The position numbers and the translations under genes are program-made. Shown piece after piece: positions 37,749 to 46,476 of a stretch of 64,000 bases of DNA (within the stretch, counting starts at the first letter, position 1; each line of letters begins with the position of its first letter). Under the pieces are notes generated by a model that worked only from the letters and a program-made list of their open reading frames with translations, was not told where the DNA came from and ran no database searches. Source of the stretch: Candidatus Ribeiella danica (GTDB taxonomy: Bacteria > Chloroflexota > Chloroflexia > Chloroflexales > Roseiflexaceae); NCBI GenBank assembly GCA_016717335.1, contig JADKFS010000001.1, positions 1,116,001 through 1,180,000 of the forward strand. Reading direction: 5' to 3'.

Positions 37749-38522
37749 ATGGCAACCTTTGCCGACGAGGTGTTTGCCCCGCTCGACCGCGATCTGGAGC
37801 TGGAGCGGATCGGGGGCGGCAACGAGACCGAGGTCTATCGAACCGACGATAGCCGCTACGTCGTCAAGCTCAAGGGCGACCTGGGCGGCGCAGCCGAGGA
37901 GGCGCTGGCGCAGGCCCGGAGCATGCGCGCCGCCGCCGAGCAGTTCGCCGACTGTCTCGGCCACGAGCACAGCATCCCCTCCTACTACGTCGTCGCCCGC
38001 GACAGCGCCGGGCGGGTGCAGGTGCTGGCGCTCCAGCCGTTCCTGGGGGGCGCGCGCCCGCTGTTCGACGTGCGCTACCGCGCGCTGAGCGACGACGAGC
38101 GCGCCAGCGTCGCGGCGCAGCTGCGCGAGATCATCCGGCGCTCGCTCAGCTTCTACCGGCAGACCGGCAGCATGCCCGACCTGTATGGGCGGACCAGCGC
38201 GAGCACGACTGAGCGGGCTCGCCTGAACACGCTGACGATGCTACCCTGGCGGCTGTGGAGCTTCATGGTCGAGCGCAACCTGCTACGCTCGCACAACCTG
38301 ATGCTGACCGCCGCACCCGACCGGCGGGTCGTGCTGGTGGACTACGACTTCGTGCGGCGCGGCCGGCTGTACCGGATGATCTACTTTGCGGTGCGCTGGA
38401 TGCTATTCTGGCGCGATCACCTGCTGATCATGCTGATGCGGCGCGGCAGGGCGGTTCCCAAGGAGGCCGGCTCGTTGGAACATTACAGCAGTGGGCAGTC
38501 GGCAGGAGCCAGTCGGCAGTAA
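37749..38522 (+). CDS. Kinase-fold-like protein of unknown function
   Basis: A 257-residue protein with an N-terminal ELERIGGGNETEVYRTDDSRYVVKLK, like a kinase glycine loop and ATP-binding Lys strand, and a later SHNLMLTAAPDRRVVLVDYDF that resembles the N...D metal-binding part of aminoglycoside/LPS-type kinases. A full HRD motif is not evident. The C-terminus has a basic amphipathic or hydrophobic helix (MIYFAVRWMLFWRDHLLIMLM). The last 13 residues (HYSSGQSAGASRQ) and the stop are encoded by the 99-bp direct repeat. It follows the GT4 gene; a role in envelope glycoconjugates is only a guess. Confidence 0.55.
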   Translation: MATFADEVFAPLDRDLELERIGGGNETEVYRTDDSRYVVKLKGDLGGAAEEALAQARSMRAAAEQFADCLGHEHSIPSYYVVARDSAGRVQVLALQPFLGGARPLFDVRYRALSDDERASVAAQLREIIRRSLSFYRQTGSMPDLYGRTSASTTERARLNTLTMLPWRLWSFMVERNLLRSHNLMLTAAPDRRVVLVDYDFVRRGRLYRMIYFAVRWMLFWRDHLLIMLMRRGRAVPKEAGSLEHYSSGQSAGASRQ

Positions 38523-38585
38523 GGCGGATCGCATCACAGCGGCATCTCGTTCGTGCGTAGTGGCTCAACGCTTTTGCTCACAGCT
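38487..38585 (+). repeat. 99-bp direct repeat, copy A
   Basis: Matches 40582-40680 over 99 bp with 5 differences and no gap. It begins with a CAGTCGG-rich heptamer-like part and includes the stop codon of the kinase-like gene. Confidence 0.95.
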
Positions 38586-38602
38586 TTAGAACGTTGGAAC
38601 GT

Positions 38603-40558
38603 TCAAACGGCTCTGTGGTCGAGCAGCTCGCGCACCCGCAGCCCGAGCATGTCGACGCGATACGGCTTGTGGAGCAGGGTTGTGCCGGGGATAGCGACGC
38701 TGGCGCTGCGGGCGTGTTCGTCGCTGTCGTCGTAGCCGGTCACGAAGAGCGCGCGCAGCTCCGGGCGGATCGCGCGCATGCGCGCGAGCGCATCCCGGCC
38801 GCCGAATCGCGGCATCACCAGGTCGAGCACGACCAGGTCGATCCGCGCCGGGTCGGACTCGAACATATCGAGCGCGACCTTGCCATCTTCGGCCAGCAGC
38901 ACGGTGTAGCCGAGCCGCTCCAGCACGGTGGCCGCCAGGTAGCGCAGCGATGACTCGTCCTCGGCGACCAGGATGGTCTCGTGGCCGCCGCGCACCATGT
39001 GCGACAGCTCGGGCGCGACCGCATCCGAGACGAAGCTTGGCGCCGGCAGGAAGATCGTGAAGGTCGTGCCGTGCCCCGGCTCGCTAGCGACCTGGATAAA
39101 GCCCTCGTGCTGCTTGATGATCCCGTACACCACCGAAAGCCCCAGGCCGGTGCCGCGGCCGCGCTCCTTGGTGGTGAAGAACGGCTCGAAGATGCGCTGC
39201 TGCGTCTCGACGTCCATGCCGACGCCGGTGTCGCTGACCACGATCTGGACGTAGCGGCCCGGGCGGGCCCAGGCGTAGTTGCGGCAGGCGGCCTCGTCGA
39301 GGTCGACCACGCCGGTCGCGATCAGCAGCCGGCCGCCCTCCGGCATTGCGTCGCGGGCGTTCACCGCCAGGTTCATCACCACCTGCTGGACCTGCGCCGG
39401 GTCGGCCAGGATCGGCGCCATGCCGGGGGCCTGGCGGATGGCGATCTCCACATCCTCGCCGATGATCCGGCGCAGCATCTGCGAGACCTCGGTGATCGTG
39501 CCGTTCAGGTCGACCGTGCGCCGCTCGATCGGCTGGCGGCGGCTGAACGTCAGCAGCTGGCGGGTCAGCGCGGTGGCGCGCATGGCGGCCTTTTCGATCT
39601 CGGTCAGCAGCGGGTAGTCGGGCGAGTCCGGCAGGACGTCTTCGAGCACGAGCTGGATATTGCCGATGATCGCCGTGAGCATATTGTTGAAATCGTGCGC
39701 GACGCCGCCGGCCAGCGTGCCGATCGACTCCATCTTCTGGGCCTGCAGCAGCTGGTCCTCGAGCTGCCGGCGCTCTTCCTCGGCGCGGCGGCGCTCGCTG
39801 ATATCGCGCGCGATGCCCTGCAGGCCGACCGGCCGGCCATCCTCGTAGATCAGCCGCGAGCTGACCTCGACCCAGACGCGCGTCGCATCTTTGCGGATCA
39901 CCTCGATCTCCTCGGCGCTCACCAGCGTTTCCTCTAGCTGGTGCTTCTGCGCCGCCTCGGCGCGCAGCTGCAGGTACTCCGGGGCGAACAGCTGCTCGAT
40001 GTTCATCGACAGCAGCTCGTCGCGGGTGTAGCCGGTCAGCCGCAGGCCCATGCTGTTGACCGAGGTGAAGTAGCCCTCCAGGTCGTGGGTGTAGATCATG
40101 TCGTTGGCGTTCTCGAAGAGGTCGCGGTAGCGCGCCTCGGTGCGCCGCAGCGCGGCCTCGGCCTGCCGGCGCTGGCGCAGCTCGTCGTGCTCGCGCAGCG
40201 CCCGACCGACGACGGGCACCAGCCGCTCGAGGTGCGACTTGATCACATAGTCGGTTGCGCCGGCCTTCAGGCTCTCGATCGCCGTCTCTTCGCCGAGCGT
40301 GCCCGAGACCAGGATGAACGGCACGTCGGAGTCGCGCGCGCGCAGCAGTCGCACCGCGCTGAGGCCGTCGAAGGAGGGCAGGCTGTAGTCGGACAGCACC
40401 AGGTCGTAGCACTGGCGCGCGAGCAGATCGAGAAACTGCTCGCGCGTCGCCGCGTGATCCCACAGGCAGGTGTAGCCCGCCAGCTCAAGCGTCACGATTG
40501 CCAGCTCGGCGTCGTACATGTCATCTTCTAGGACGAGAATCCGCAGCTCCGCCGGCAT
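38603..40558 (-). CDS. Hybrid response regulator/PAS/histidine kinase
   Basis: A 651-residue protein ordered REC (1-125; ILVLEDDMYDAE, phospho-Asp in LVLSDYSLP, Lys in YVIKS), PAS (about 140-260), HisKA with H-box VAHDFNNMLTAIIGN (about 285), HATPase (NLAVNARDAMPEGG, SDTGVGMD, GRGTGLGLSVVYG) and a C-terminal REC (LVAEDESSLRYLA, VVLDLVMPRFGG). The H-box type (HDFNN) is that of tandem-REC nonorthodox kinases. The start at 40558 follows GGAGGGT; the longer frame upstream reads through the 99-bp repeat. Output is probably protein-protein, since no DNA-binding domain is present. Confidence 0.93.
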   Translation of the reverse strand: MPAELRILVLEDDMYDAELAIVTLELAGYTCLWDHAATREQFLDLLARQCYDLVLSDYSLPSFDGLSAVRLLRARDSDVPFILVSGTLGEETAIESLKAGATDYVIKSHLERLVPVVGRALREHDELRQRRQAEAALRRTEARYRDLFENANDMIYTHDLEGYFTSVNSMGLRLTGYTRDELLSMNIEQLFAPEYLQLRAEAAQKHQLEETLVSAEEIEVIRKDATRVWVEVSSRLIYEDGRPVGLQGIARDISERRRAEEERRQLEDQLLQAQKMESIGTLAGGVAHDFNNMLTAIIGNIQLVLEDVLPDSPDYPLLTEIEKAAMRATALTRQLLTFSRRQPIERRTVDLNGTITEVSQMLRRIIGEDVEIAIRQAPGMAPILADPAQVQQVVMNLAVNARDAMPEGGRLLIATGVVDLDEAACRNYAWARPGRYVQIVVSDTGVGMDVETQQRIFEPFFTTKERGRGTGLGLSVVYGIIKQHEGFIQVASEPGHGTTFTIFLPAPSFVSDAVAPELSHMVRGGHETILVAEDESSLRYLAATVLERLGYTVLLAEDGKVALDMFESDPARIDLVVLDLVMPRFGGRDALARMRAIRPELRALFVTGYDDSDEHARSASVAIPGTTLLHKPYRVDMLGLRVRELLDHRAV

Positions 40559-40581
40559 ACACCCTCCGTTGAGACGTCTAT

Positions 40582-40680
40582 AGCAGTGGGCAGTCGGCAG
40601 GAGCCAGTCGGCAGTAAGACGGATCGCATCACAACGGCATCTCGTTCTTGCGTAGTGGCTCAATGCTTTTGATCACAGCT
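40582..40680 (+). repeat. 99-bp direct repeat, copy B
   Basis: Second copy of 38487-38585, same orientation, 95 percent identical by eye. The two copies bracket the hybrid kinase gene. Confidence 0.95.
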
Positions 40681-40713
40681 ATAGTGGGTCGCTTGTTTTG
40701 AATGTTGCCATTC

Positions 40714-40741
40714 GCGTGAAACGTGAAACGTGAAACGTGAA
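40714..40741 (+). repeat. Heptamer array ACGTGAA
   Basis: Four units of (A)CGTGAA between the hybrid kinase and response-regulator genes. No complementary partner is nearby. Confidence 0.88.
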
Positions 40742-40795
40742 GCCCAGACGTATCACTTGCCACCGACAAGAGCGATGCGCATATCAAATGGCCCA

Positions 40796-41242
40796 CTAGT
40801 GTGGCAAGTAGCGCGTCGGGACCTCGTTCGTCAGCACCCAGAACAGCCCGATCTGCTTGACGACCTCGACGAACTTATCGAACGCGACGGGCTTTACGAC
40901 ATAGGCGTTGACGCCAAGGTTATAGCTTTCGATCACATCTTGCTCTTCGCGCGAGGAGGTGAGAATCACGATCGGGATGAGCTTCAGCTCGGGGTCGCTC
41001 CTGATGCGGCGCAGCACCTCCAGCCCATCGACTTTCGGCATCTTGAGGTCGAGCAGAACCACCATCGGGCTGCCGGGCATCCGATCGGCGAACCGCCCGC
41101 GGCATTTCAGGTAGTCCAGCGCCTCGGCCCCGTCGCGCGCGACGACGACCTCGTTGGTCAGCCGATACTCTGCCAGCCCGGCCAGCGCCAGCTCAAGATC
41201 AAACGGGTTATCCTCGGCCAGCAGAATCTTTTTCATCAGCAT
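40796..41242 (-). CDS. Single-domain response regulator (Rcp1-like)
   Basis: A 148-residue CheY-like receiver: acidic pair in LLAEDNPFDLEL, phospho-Asp in VVLLDLKMPKVDG, Thr in VILTSS and Lys in YVVKPV. The long beta3-alpha3 region and the FVEVVKQIGLFWVL tail are typical of phytochrome-partner (Rcp1-type) regulators. MLMKKILL starts at 41242 with AGGAG inside the end of the preceding kinase gene, 2 bp from its stop, so the two are translationally coupled and are likely a cognate pair. Confidence 0.93.
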   Translation of the reverse strand: MLMKKILLAEDNPFDLELALAGLAEYRLTNEVVVARDGAEALDYLKCRGRFADRMPGSPMVVLLDLKMPKVDGLEVLRRIRSDPELKLIPIVILTSSREEQDVIESYNLGVNAYVVKPVAFDKFVEVVKQIGLFWVLTNEVPTRYLPH

Positions 41243-41244
41243 TC

Positions 41245-43731
41245 TTACTCCTGCCCGTGCCGTGTGAGCGTGAAGTGAAAGGCGGCGCCCTGGTCCAGCC
41301 GGCCCTCGGCCCACACCCGCCCACCGTGGCGATTGATGATCCTGCGCACGGTTGCCAGGCCGATGCCGGTGCCTTCGAACTCCTCATCGCGGTGCAGCCG
41401 CTGGAAGACGCCGAAGAGCTTGTGCACGTACTGCATGTCGAACCCGACGCCGTTATCGGCGATCGTCATCACGCATTCGCCGTCAGCGGCATCGGACGCG
41501 CTGACCGCGATCTGCCCGTGCGCGCGCGGGGCGGTGTACTTGACGGCGTTCGAGAGCAGGTTGACGAACACCAGCCGCAGCATCGCCGGGTCGCCGCGCA
41601 CAACCGGCAGCGCGCCGATCGTCCAGGATATGCTGCGCTGCTCGAGCGCCGGCTCCAGCTCCTGGCGCACATCTTCGACGATCTGGCTGAGATTCACCGG
41701 CAGGGTCTGCATCTCGGTGCGGCTCATGCGCGAGAAGGAGAGCAGGTCGTCGATCAGCTGCCCCATCTTGCGGGCCGATTCGCCAATGATCCGCAGGTAG
41801 CGCGCGGAGGTCTCGTCGAGCCGGCCGCTCTCGCGCTGGCCCAGCAGCCGCGCGAAGCCGTCGATATGGCGCAGCGGCGCGCGCAGGTCGTGCGAGACCG
41901 AGTAGCTGAAGGCCTCCAGCTCGTGGTTGGCGGATGCGAGCTGGGCGGTGCGCTCGGCCACGCGCAGCTCCAGCCGCTCGTTGAGCCGGCGGATCTCGTC
42001 CTCGGCCCGCTTCTGGTCGTCGATATCGGTGGCCGTGCCGACCCAGAACATCACCTGGCCATGGTCGTCGCGCACGGGCACCGTGCGGCCCAGGTGCCAG
42101 CGGTAGGCGCCGTCGGCGCGCCGCAGGCGATACTCGACATCGTAGGGCTCGCCGCGCTGCAGCGCCGCGGCCCAGCGCGCGAGGTAGGGCGCCCGGTCGT
42201 CGGGGTGCAGCGCCGCGGGCCAGCCATCGTCGCGGATCTGGTCGAAGCTCAGGCCGGTGTAGTCGTACCAGCGCCGGTTGCAGTAGTCGATCCGGCCGCC
42301 CGGCCGGGCCGTCCAGAGCACCAGTGGCAGCGACTCGGCCAGGCCGCGGTAGCGCTGCTCGCTGGAGCTGAGCGCCTCATCGGCGCGCTTGCGCTCGACG
42401 GCCACCGACGCCAGGTACGCCGCGGTCTTGATCTCGTCGAGCTCCTCGTCCGACGGCACGCGCGGCTGCTGATAGTAGATCGCGAAGGTGCCGAGGATGC
42501 GCCCGTGGCTATCGCGGAAGGGCACCGACCAGCAGGCCCGCAGGCCGTGCCGTAGCGCCAGATCGCTGTAGTTGACCCAGCGCGGGTCGGCGGCGATATC
42601 TTCGGTGACGATCGTCTCGCCCAGGAAGGCGGCCGCGCCGCAGGAGCCGACCATGGGGCCGATCTCGGTCCCATTGATCGCCGTGATGTAGCTCTGAGGC
42701 AGCGAAGGGGCCGAGCAGTGATACACGTATCGGCCGGTATCGTCGAGCAGCAGCACCGAGCAGAGCCCGCCGCCGATCTGAGTCTCGACCTTTCTGACCA
42801 GCACCTCGATCACCACGTCGAGCGGCACGCCGGTGGCGAGCAGCTCGAAGAAGTAGCGCTGGCCCTCGAGCGCCTGCTCGGCGCGCCTGCGATCGGTCAC
42901 GTCGTTGATCAGAACCAGCTTGGCGGGGCGATCGTCGAAGATCAGCTGGTACGAGATCACGTCCACGTCGATCAGCGTGCCGTCTTTCTTGCGGTGCTGC
43001 CAGCCGGCAGAGATCGTCCGCTTGCGCGCGGGCGGCCTGGCGAGGTGCACTGTCAGCAGCGACACCTGCTCGGTCGGCCGGATATCCAAGATCTTCATCT
43101 GCAGGAACTCGCCGTGCGAGTAGCCGTAGTGCTCGATCGCGGCGCCGTTGACCGCCAGGAACGCCAGGGTCTCGGTGTCGTAGATCCACATCGGCATCGG
43201 GTTGTTCTCGAACAGCAGCCGGTAGCGCGCCTCCGAGACGCGCAGCTCCTGCTCGACTGTCGCGCGCTCGGTGATATCGCGGCTGATGACGACGTACCCG
43301 AGCCGCGCGCCGTCTGCGCCGGCGATCGCGTGGGCCGAAGAGTCGACTGTGATCGGGCAGCCTGTGCGGGTGCGGTGCACCGCCTTGCCGCGCCAGAAGC
43401 CCTCCCGCCGCAGCTGCTCGATCGCGGCCTGCCCGCTCTGGTCGGAAGGGTCGTGCGGCGTGACGATCGCGGTCAGGCGCTGGCCGATCGCCTGGTCGGC
43501 GCCCCAGCCGTAGATCGCCTCGGCCGCCCGGTTCCAGAGGCGGATGGACAGCTCGGCGTCGGTGGCGATCACCACGTCGTCGACGCTGCCGAGGATGAGC
43601 TCCTGGGCGAGCCACCGATCGGCGGTCGGCGGATTGGCCTGGCGCGCGTCTTCCAGCTGCGCCACGCGATCGCGGAGCCGCTCGAGCTCCGCGATCAGAT
43701 CGGCCCTGGTTTTGTGCTGGTCTTGTCTCAC
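41245..43731 (-). CDS. Multi-PAS/GAF sensor histidine kinase
   Basis: An 828-residue soluble kinase: N-terminal coiled coil, PAS (about 45-150), PAS (about 165-290), GAF (about 295-450; lacks an obvious chromophore Cys context), PAS-PAC (about 460-590), HisKA with H-box SYSVSHDLRAPLRHIDGFARLL (about 615), and HATPase (NLLSNAVKYTAPRA, IADNGVGFDMQYVHKLFGVFQRLH, GTGIGLATVRRII). The H-box and kinase region match the Cph1/bacteriophytochrome group, and the adjacent Rcp1-like regulator agrees. A GTG start at 43731 is used. Confidence 0.92.
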   Translation of the reverse strand: MRQDQHKTRADLIAELERLRDRVAQLEDARQANPPTADRWLAQELILGSVDDVVIATDAELSIRLWNRAAEAIYGWGADQAIGQRLTAIVTPHDPSDQSGQAAIEQLRREGFWRGKAVHRTRTGCPITVDSSAHAIAGADGARLGYVVISRDITERATVEQELRVSEARYRLLFENNPMPMWIYDTETLAFLAVNGAAIEHYGYSHGEFLQMKILDIRPTEQVSLLTVHLARPPARKRTISAGWQHRKKDGTLIDVDVISYQLIFDDRPAKLVLINDVTDRRRAEQALEGQRYFFELLATGVPLDVVIEVLVRKVETQIGGGLCSVLLLDDTGRYVYHCSAPSLPQSYITAINGTEIGPMVGSCGAAAFLGETIVTEDIAADPRWVNYSDLALRHGLRACWSVPFRDSHGRILGTFAIYYQQPRVPSDEELDEIKTAAYLASVAVERKRADEALSSSEQRYRGLAESLPLVLWTARPGGRIDYCNRRWYDYTGLSFDQIRDDGWPAALHPDDRAPYLARWAAALQRGEPYDVEYRLRRADGAYRWHLGRTVPVRDDHGQVMFWVGTATDIDDQKRAEDEIRRLNERLELRVAERTAQLASANHELEAFSYSVSHDLRAPLRHIDGFARLLGQRESGRLDETSARYLRIIGESARKMGQLIDDLLSFSRMSRTEMQTLPVNLSQIVEDVRQELEPALEQRSISWTIGALPVVRGDPAMLRLVFVNLLSNAVKYTAPRAHGQIAVSASDAADGECVMTIADNGVGFDMQYVHKLFGVFQRLHRDEEFEGTGIGLATVRRIINRHGGRVWAEGRLDQGAAFHFTLTRHGQE

Positions 43732-43790
43732 GTTCAGCCTGCGGGGATGTGCGAGCTCTTGACTGGCGTAGTGGTGCGGCGATATACCCC

Positions 43791-44072
43791 CTACAGCACC
43801 AGCTGGCGATCGCGGACCAGGCGCTGCTTGGTCTTCTTGAACAGGTCGTCGTAGCTCATGCGGCCCATGGTGATCTCATACTTGAAGGCCTGCAGCATCT
43901 TATGGATCTCAGCGTCGAGCTGCTCCTCGACCATCAGCTCGTCGCTGATGATCTGCTGCATCGCCAGCCGCAGCTGGCTGTCGTCGCCCTTGAACAGGAC
44001 GCCGTCGGTCTCGGCGAGCTGCTCGAGCAGCGCGCTGGACAGCTGCTCGACCTTTTCGGGTGATAGCTTCAT
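43791..44072 (-). CDS. DUF507-family protein
   Basis: A 93-residue helical protein beginning MKLSPEKVEQLSSALLEQLAETDGVLF, with DELMVEEQLDAEIHKML and MSYDDLFKKTKQRLVRDRQLVL, as in DUF507. Function is not known for the family. The start at 44072 follows AGGAG; the longer frame upstream passes through a palindrome. Confidence 0.85.
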   Translation of the reverse strand: MKLSPEKVEQLSSALLEQLAETDGVLFKGDDSQLRLAMQQIISDELMVEEQLDAEIHKMLQAFKYEITMGRMSYDDLFKKTKQRLVRDRQLVL

Positions 44073-44100
44073 AGCTCCTCTGGTCGCTTCATCAGCATGC

Positions 44101-44139
44101 GGTGGGGTGCGGGGCGGCTTCGCCGCCCCGCACCCCACC
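44101..44139. repeat. Perfect 18-bp hairpin with TTC loop
   Basis: GGTGGGGTGCGGGGCGGC (44101-44118) pairs exactly with 44122-44139. It is the same sequence type as 57536-57577. Confidence 0.92.
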
Positions 44140-44297
44140 CTCTGGCCGGGGTAGGTTTTCTCTCAAATATCCCTGAGGATCGATCGAGTCGTTGTTGTAG
44201 TGCTGGTATGTCAGGCTACAGTGTATGCGGCTCGACGCGGTTCGTCAATGTAGAAGTATATACGAGGTAGGATCGAAATGATGCGGAGGGGGTTTCT

Positions 44298-44470
44298 CCG
44301 GGGCGCTGCGCCCCCCGGCCGCCCTCCGGCAAATGATACAGTACCAATTGCATTGCTTGTGGCGCATGCCTATCACCATGCTTGCGGGGCGAGTTTCATC
44401 TCGCCGCGCCTGGATTTAGCTGGGCATGCGCGCCAAGCATCGCAACAGAGACAGGGTTATTTTGGGGTCC
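44298..44470 (-). repeat. Dispersed repeat element, copy 3 (inverted)
   Basis: Reverse complement carries the core GGACCCCAAAA...TTGCGATGCTTGGCGCGCATGCCCAGCT (44411-44470), GGCATGCGCCAC (about 44359-44370) and TTTGCCGGAGGG (about 44325-44336), continuing into GGGGCGCAGCGCCCCGG (44298-44314). It ends 17 bp from the ruvB stop. Confidence 0.75.
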
Positions 44471-44486
44471 AGGGGCGCAGCCCACT

Positions 44487-45536
44487 CTACCAGAGGCGGG
44501 CCTGCTCCGGCCCGCCGTCGGGCGCGAGCCGCTCGATGTAGGGGATGGCGAGGTGCTCGTAGGCGCGGCGGGTGGCCACGCGGCCGCGGGGAGTGCGCTG
44601 CAGGAAGCCGAGCTGCAGCAGGAACGGCTCGTAGACGTCCTCGATCGCGTCGACCTCCTCGGCCAGCGCGGCCGCCAGCGTGGAGAGGCCGACCGGGCCG
44701 CCGTTGAACAGCTCGATGATCGCGCGCAGCAGCCGCCGGTCGTTCTCGTCGAGGCCGAGCTCGTCGATCTCGAGCTGCGCCAGGGCCTCGCGCGCGACAT
44801 CCAGGGTGATCACGCCGCCGGCGATCACCTGGGCGTAGTCGCGCACGCGCCGCAGCAGCCGGTTGACGATCCGCGGGGTGCCGCGCGCGCGGCGCGCGAT
44901 CTCGTGGGCGCCCTCCGGCGTGGTCTCGACGTTCAGAATGCGCGACGAGCGAATGACGATGTCGTTCAGCGCCTCGATCGAGTAGAACTCCATGCGCGGC
45001 ACCAGCCCGAAGCGGTCGCGAAGCGGCGAGGTCAGCAGCGCCAGCCGGGTGGTGGCGCCGATCACCGTGAAGCGCGGCAGCTTGAGCCGCAGGTTGCGCG
45101 CGCTGGGCCCCTTGCCGACGATCAGATCGAGCGCGAAGTCCTCCATCGCCGGGTAGAGCACCTCCTCGATCGCGCGGTTGAGCCGGTGGATCTCGTCGAT
45201 GAACAGCACGTCGCCGGCCTGCATGTTGGTCAGCACCGCGGCGAGGTCGCCCGGCCGCTCGATCGCCGGCCCCGAGGTCAGCTTGAAGTTGACGCCCATC
45301 TCGTTCGCCAGCACGCCGGCCAGCGTGGTCTTGCCGAGGCCGGGCGGGCCGTAGAGCAGGATGTGGTCGAGCGGCTCCTTGCGGCTCTGCGCGGCGGCGA
45401 TCGAGATCTTGAGCTGGTCGACCACCTTCTCCTGGCCGATGAACTCGGCCAGGCGCTTCGGGCGCAGGCTCTTCTCGACCTGCTGGTCGTCCTCGCCGGA
45501 TTTGGGGTTGACGATTCGATCGTTGCCGTCGCTCAT
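44487..45536 (-). CDS. ruvB: Holliday junction branch-migration helicase RuvB
   Basis: AAA+ motor that with RuvA drives branch migration. The 350-residue product has the N-terminal LRPKRLAEFIGQEKV, Walker A LYGPPGLGKTTLA, Walker B LFIDEIHRLNRAIEE, sensor GATTRLALLTSPLRDRFG and C-terminal winged helix (PYIERLAPDGG). MSDGNDRI at 45536 is taken as start, with AGGAAG upstream. No ruvA/ruvC adjoins. Confidence 0.96.
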   Translation of the reverse strand: MSDGNDRIVNPKSGEDDQQVEKSLRPKRLAEFIGQEKVVDQLKISIAAAQSRKEPLDHILLYGPPGLGKTTLAGVLANEMGVNFKLTSGPAIERPGDLAAVLTNMQAGDVLFIDEIHRLNRAIEEVLYPAMEDFALDLIVGKGPSARNLRLKLPRFTVIGATTRLALLTSPLRDRFGLVPRMEFYSIEALNDIVIRSSRILNVETTPEGAHEIARRARGTPRIVNRLLRRVRDYAQVIAGGVITLDVAREALAQLEIDELGLDENDRRLLRAIIELFNGGPVGLSTLAAALAEEVDAIEDVYEPFLLQLGFLQRTPRGRVATRRAYEHLAIPYIERLAPDGGPEQARLW

Positions 45537-45629
45537 TGGGGGGGCTTCCTCAGCACTTCTGTGCGATAGCACGCTGATTATAGCATACCGAGGAGCGTCA
45601 TGCGATCGGGTGAGCGGGCCAGCGAGTGA

Positions 45630-45664
45630 CTTGGGGCTTGGGGCTTGGGGCTTGGGGCTTGGGA
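45630..45664. repeat. Heptamer array TTGGGGC
   Basis: Almost five TTGGGGC units downstream of crtYd-like gene and upstream of ruvB; a short CCTAGTCCCTAGCCCC partner follows at 45680-45695. Confidence 0.88.
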
Positions 45665-45711
45665 TCGGTGATCTGCGCCCTAGTCCCTAGCCCCGACGCG
45701 TATCGCCTGCG

Positions 45712-46038
45712 CTAGATCCACCGCCGCGGGCTATAGCCGAACACCAGCACGGCGCACGCGGCGGCGCTGCTGACGACGGCGATGCCGAGCAGGTCCTCGA
45801 CCGGCATCACGCCGAGCAGCCACAGGCCCAGGATCTTGCCGGGGTCGAAGAACCAGGCGCCCCAGGCGCCGCCGATCGGGTCGGTGAGCAGCATCCACAG
45901 CTCGGCCAGGCCGACGACCCTGAGGATCACGCGGCGGCGCGACCACAGGAACGCGGCATTGCGCGCCCAGAGGATGGCGTGAAACAGCACGCCGGCGACC
46001 AGCAGCATTGTCAGATGTGAGAGATGGCCCATGTTCAA
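45712..46038 (-). CDS. crtYd: Lycopene cyclase domain protein (CrtYd-like half)
   Basis: A 108-residue integral membrane protein with three hydrophobic helices. It has the heterodimeric lycopene beta-cyclase signature: AWFFDPGKILGLWLLGVMPVEDLLG, corresponding to the YDPxNILGIWLGxxPxEE block of CrtYc/CrtYd. Such halves pair to cyclise lycopene ends to beta-ionone rings. It is downstream of the sister half on the same strand, separated by a heptamer hairpin. Confidence 0.78.
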   Translation of the reverse strand: MNMGHLSHLTMLLVAGVLFHAILWARNAAFLWSRRRVILRVVGLAELWMLLTDPIGGAWGAWFFDPGKILGLWLLGVMPVEDLLGIAVVSSAAACAVLVFGYSPRRWI

Positions 46039-46110
46039 ATTTTGAGTTTTGAGTTCTGAGTTTTGAGTCGAGGGCGATAACTCAAAACTTAGAACTCAAA
46101 ACTAAGAACT
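46034..46110. repeat. Heptamer inverted arrays between the cyclase halves
   Basis: TTTTGAG units (46038-46067) and complementary CTCAAAA units (46080-46105). The stop codon of the upstream gene (46102-46104) lies inside the second arm. Confidence 0.88.
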
Positions 46111-46413
46111 GCCGTCGGCAACAATAACAGTGATACACCCAAACAAGAGGGTGACGCCGGCGATCCAGAGCCACTCTTCGAGCGGCAGCCCGCCGAGCCA
46201 GATGTTCAGGATGTTGGCCGGGTCGTAGTACCACGCGCCGAGCCGCACCGCCAGCACGTCCCAGACCCAGCCGCCCGCCAGCGCGCCGGCGAGCACCCAG
46301 GCCAGCGCCCGCCAGCGCCGGGCCAGCGCGCGCCGCGCCGCCGCCAGCAGCACCAGCAGCGGCAGGCCGATAAACAGCGCGAGCCAGATGATGTAGGTCA
46401 GGTTTCCGAACAT
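46102..46413 (-). CDS. crtYc: Lycopene cyclase domain protein (CrtYc-like half)
   Basis: A 103-residue membrane protein with three helices and the motif AWYYDPANILNIWLGGLPLEEWLW, the PLEE block being the catalytic signature of bacterial heterodimeric and fungal/archaeal lycopene cyclases. Together with the CrtYd-like half it should make cyclic carotenoids. Its final residues GSS and stop come from the heptamer array. The other carotenoid genes are not in the window, except a possible prenyl donor synthase at 35333. Confidence 0.8.
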   Translation of the reverse strand: MFGNLTYIIWLALFIGLPLLVLLAAARRALARRWRALAWVLAGALAGGWVWDVLAVRLGAWYYDPANILNIWLGGLPLEEWLWIAGVTLLFGCITVIVADGSS

Positions 46414-46417
46414 AGCA

Positions 46418-46450
<33 letters not shown>

Positions 46451-46476
46451 AGTATTTTCTGACTTCCGACCTCTGG

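Larger units (their letters stand above)
44073..44486. other. Repeat-containing gap between ruvB end and DUF507 start
   Basis: Contains the 18-bp hairpin (44101-44139), an AT-richer stretch of about 130 bp (44150-44280) where the DUF507 promoter may lie, and dispersed element copy 3. No gene is seen. Confidence 0.75.

Noticed and set aside
38487..40680. Insertion sequence or composite transposon around the hybrid kinase
   Set aside because: No transposase or terminal inverted repeats; only two direct repeats are present.
41245..43731. Bacteriophytochrome
   Set aside because: The kinase region is phytochrome-like and an Rcp1-type regulator is adjacent, but no chromophore-binding domain set (PAS-GAF-PHY with bilin Cys) is recognised.
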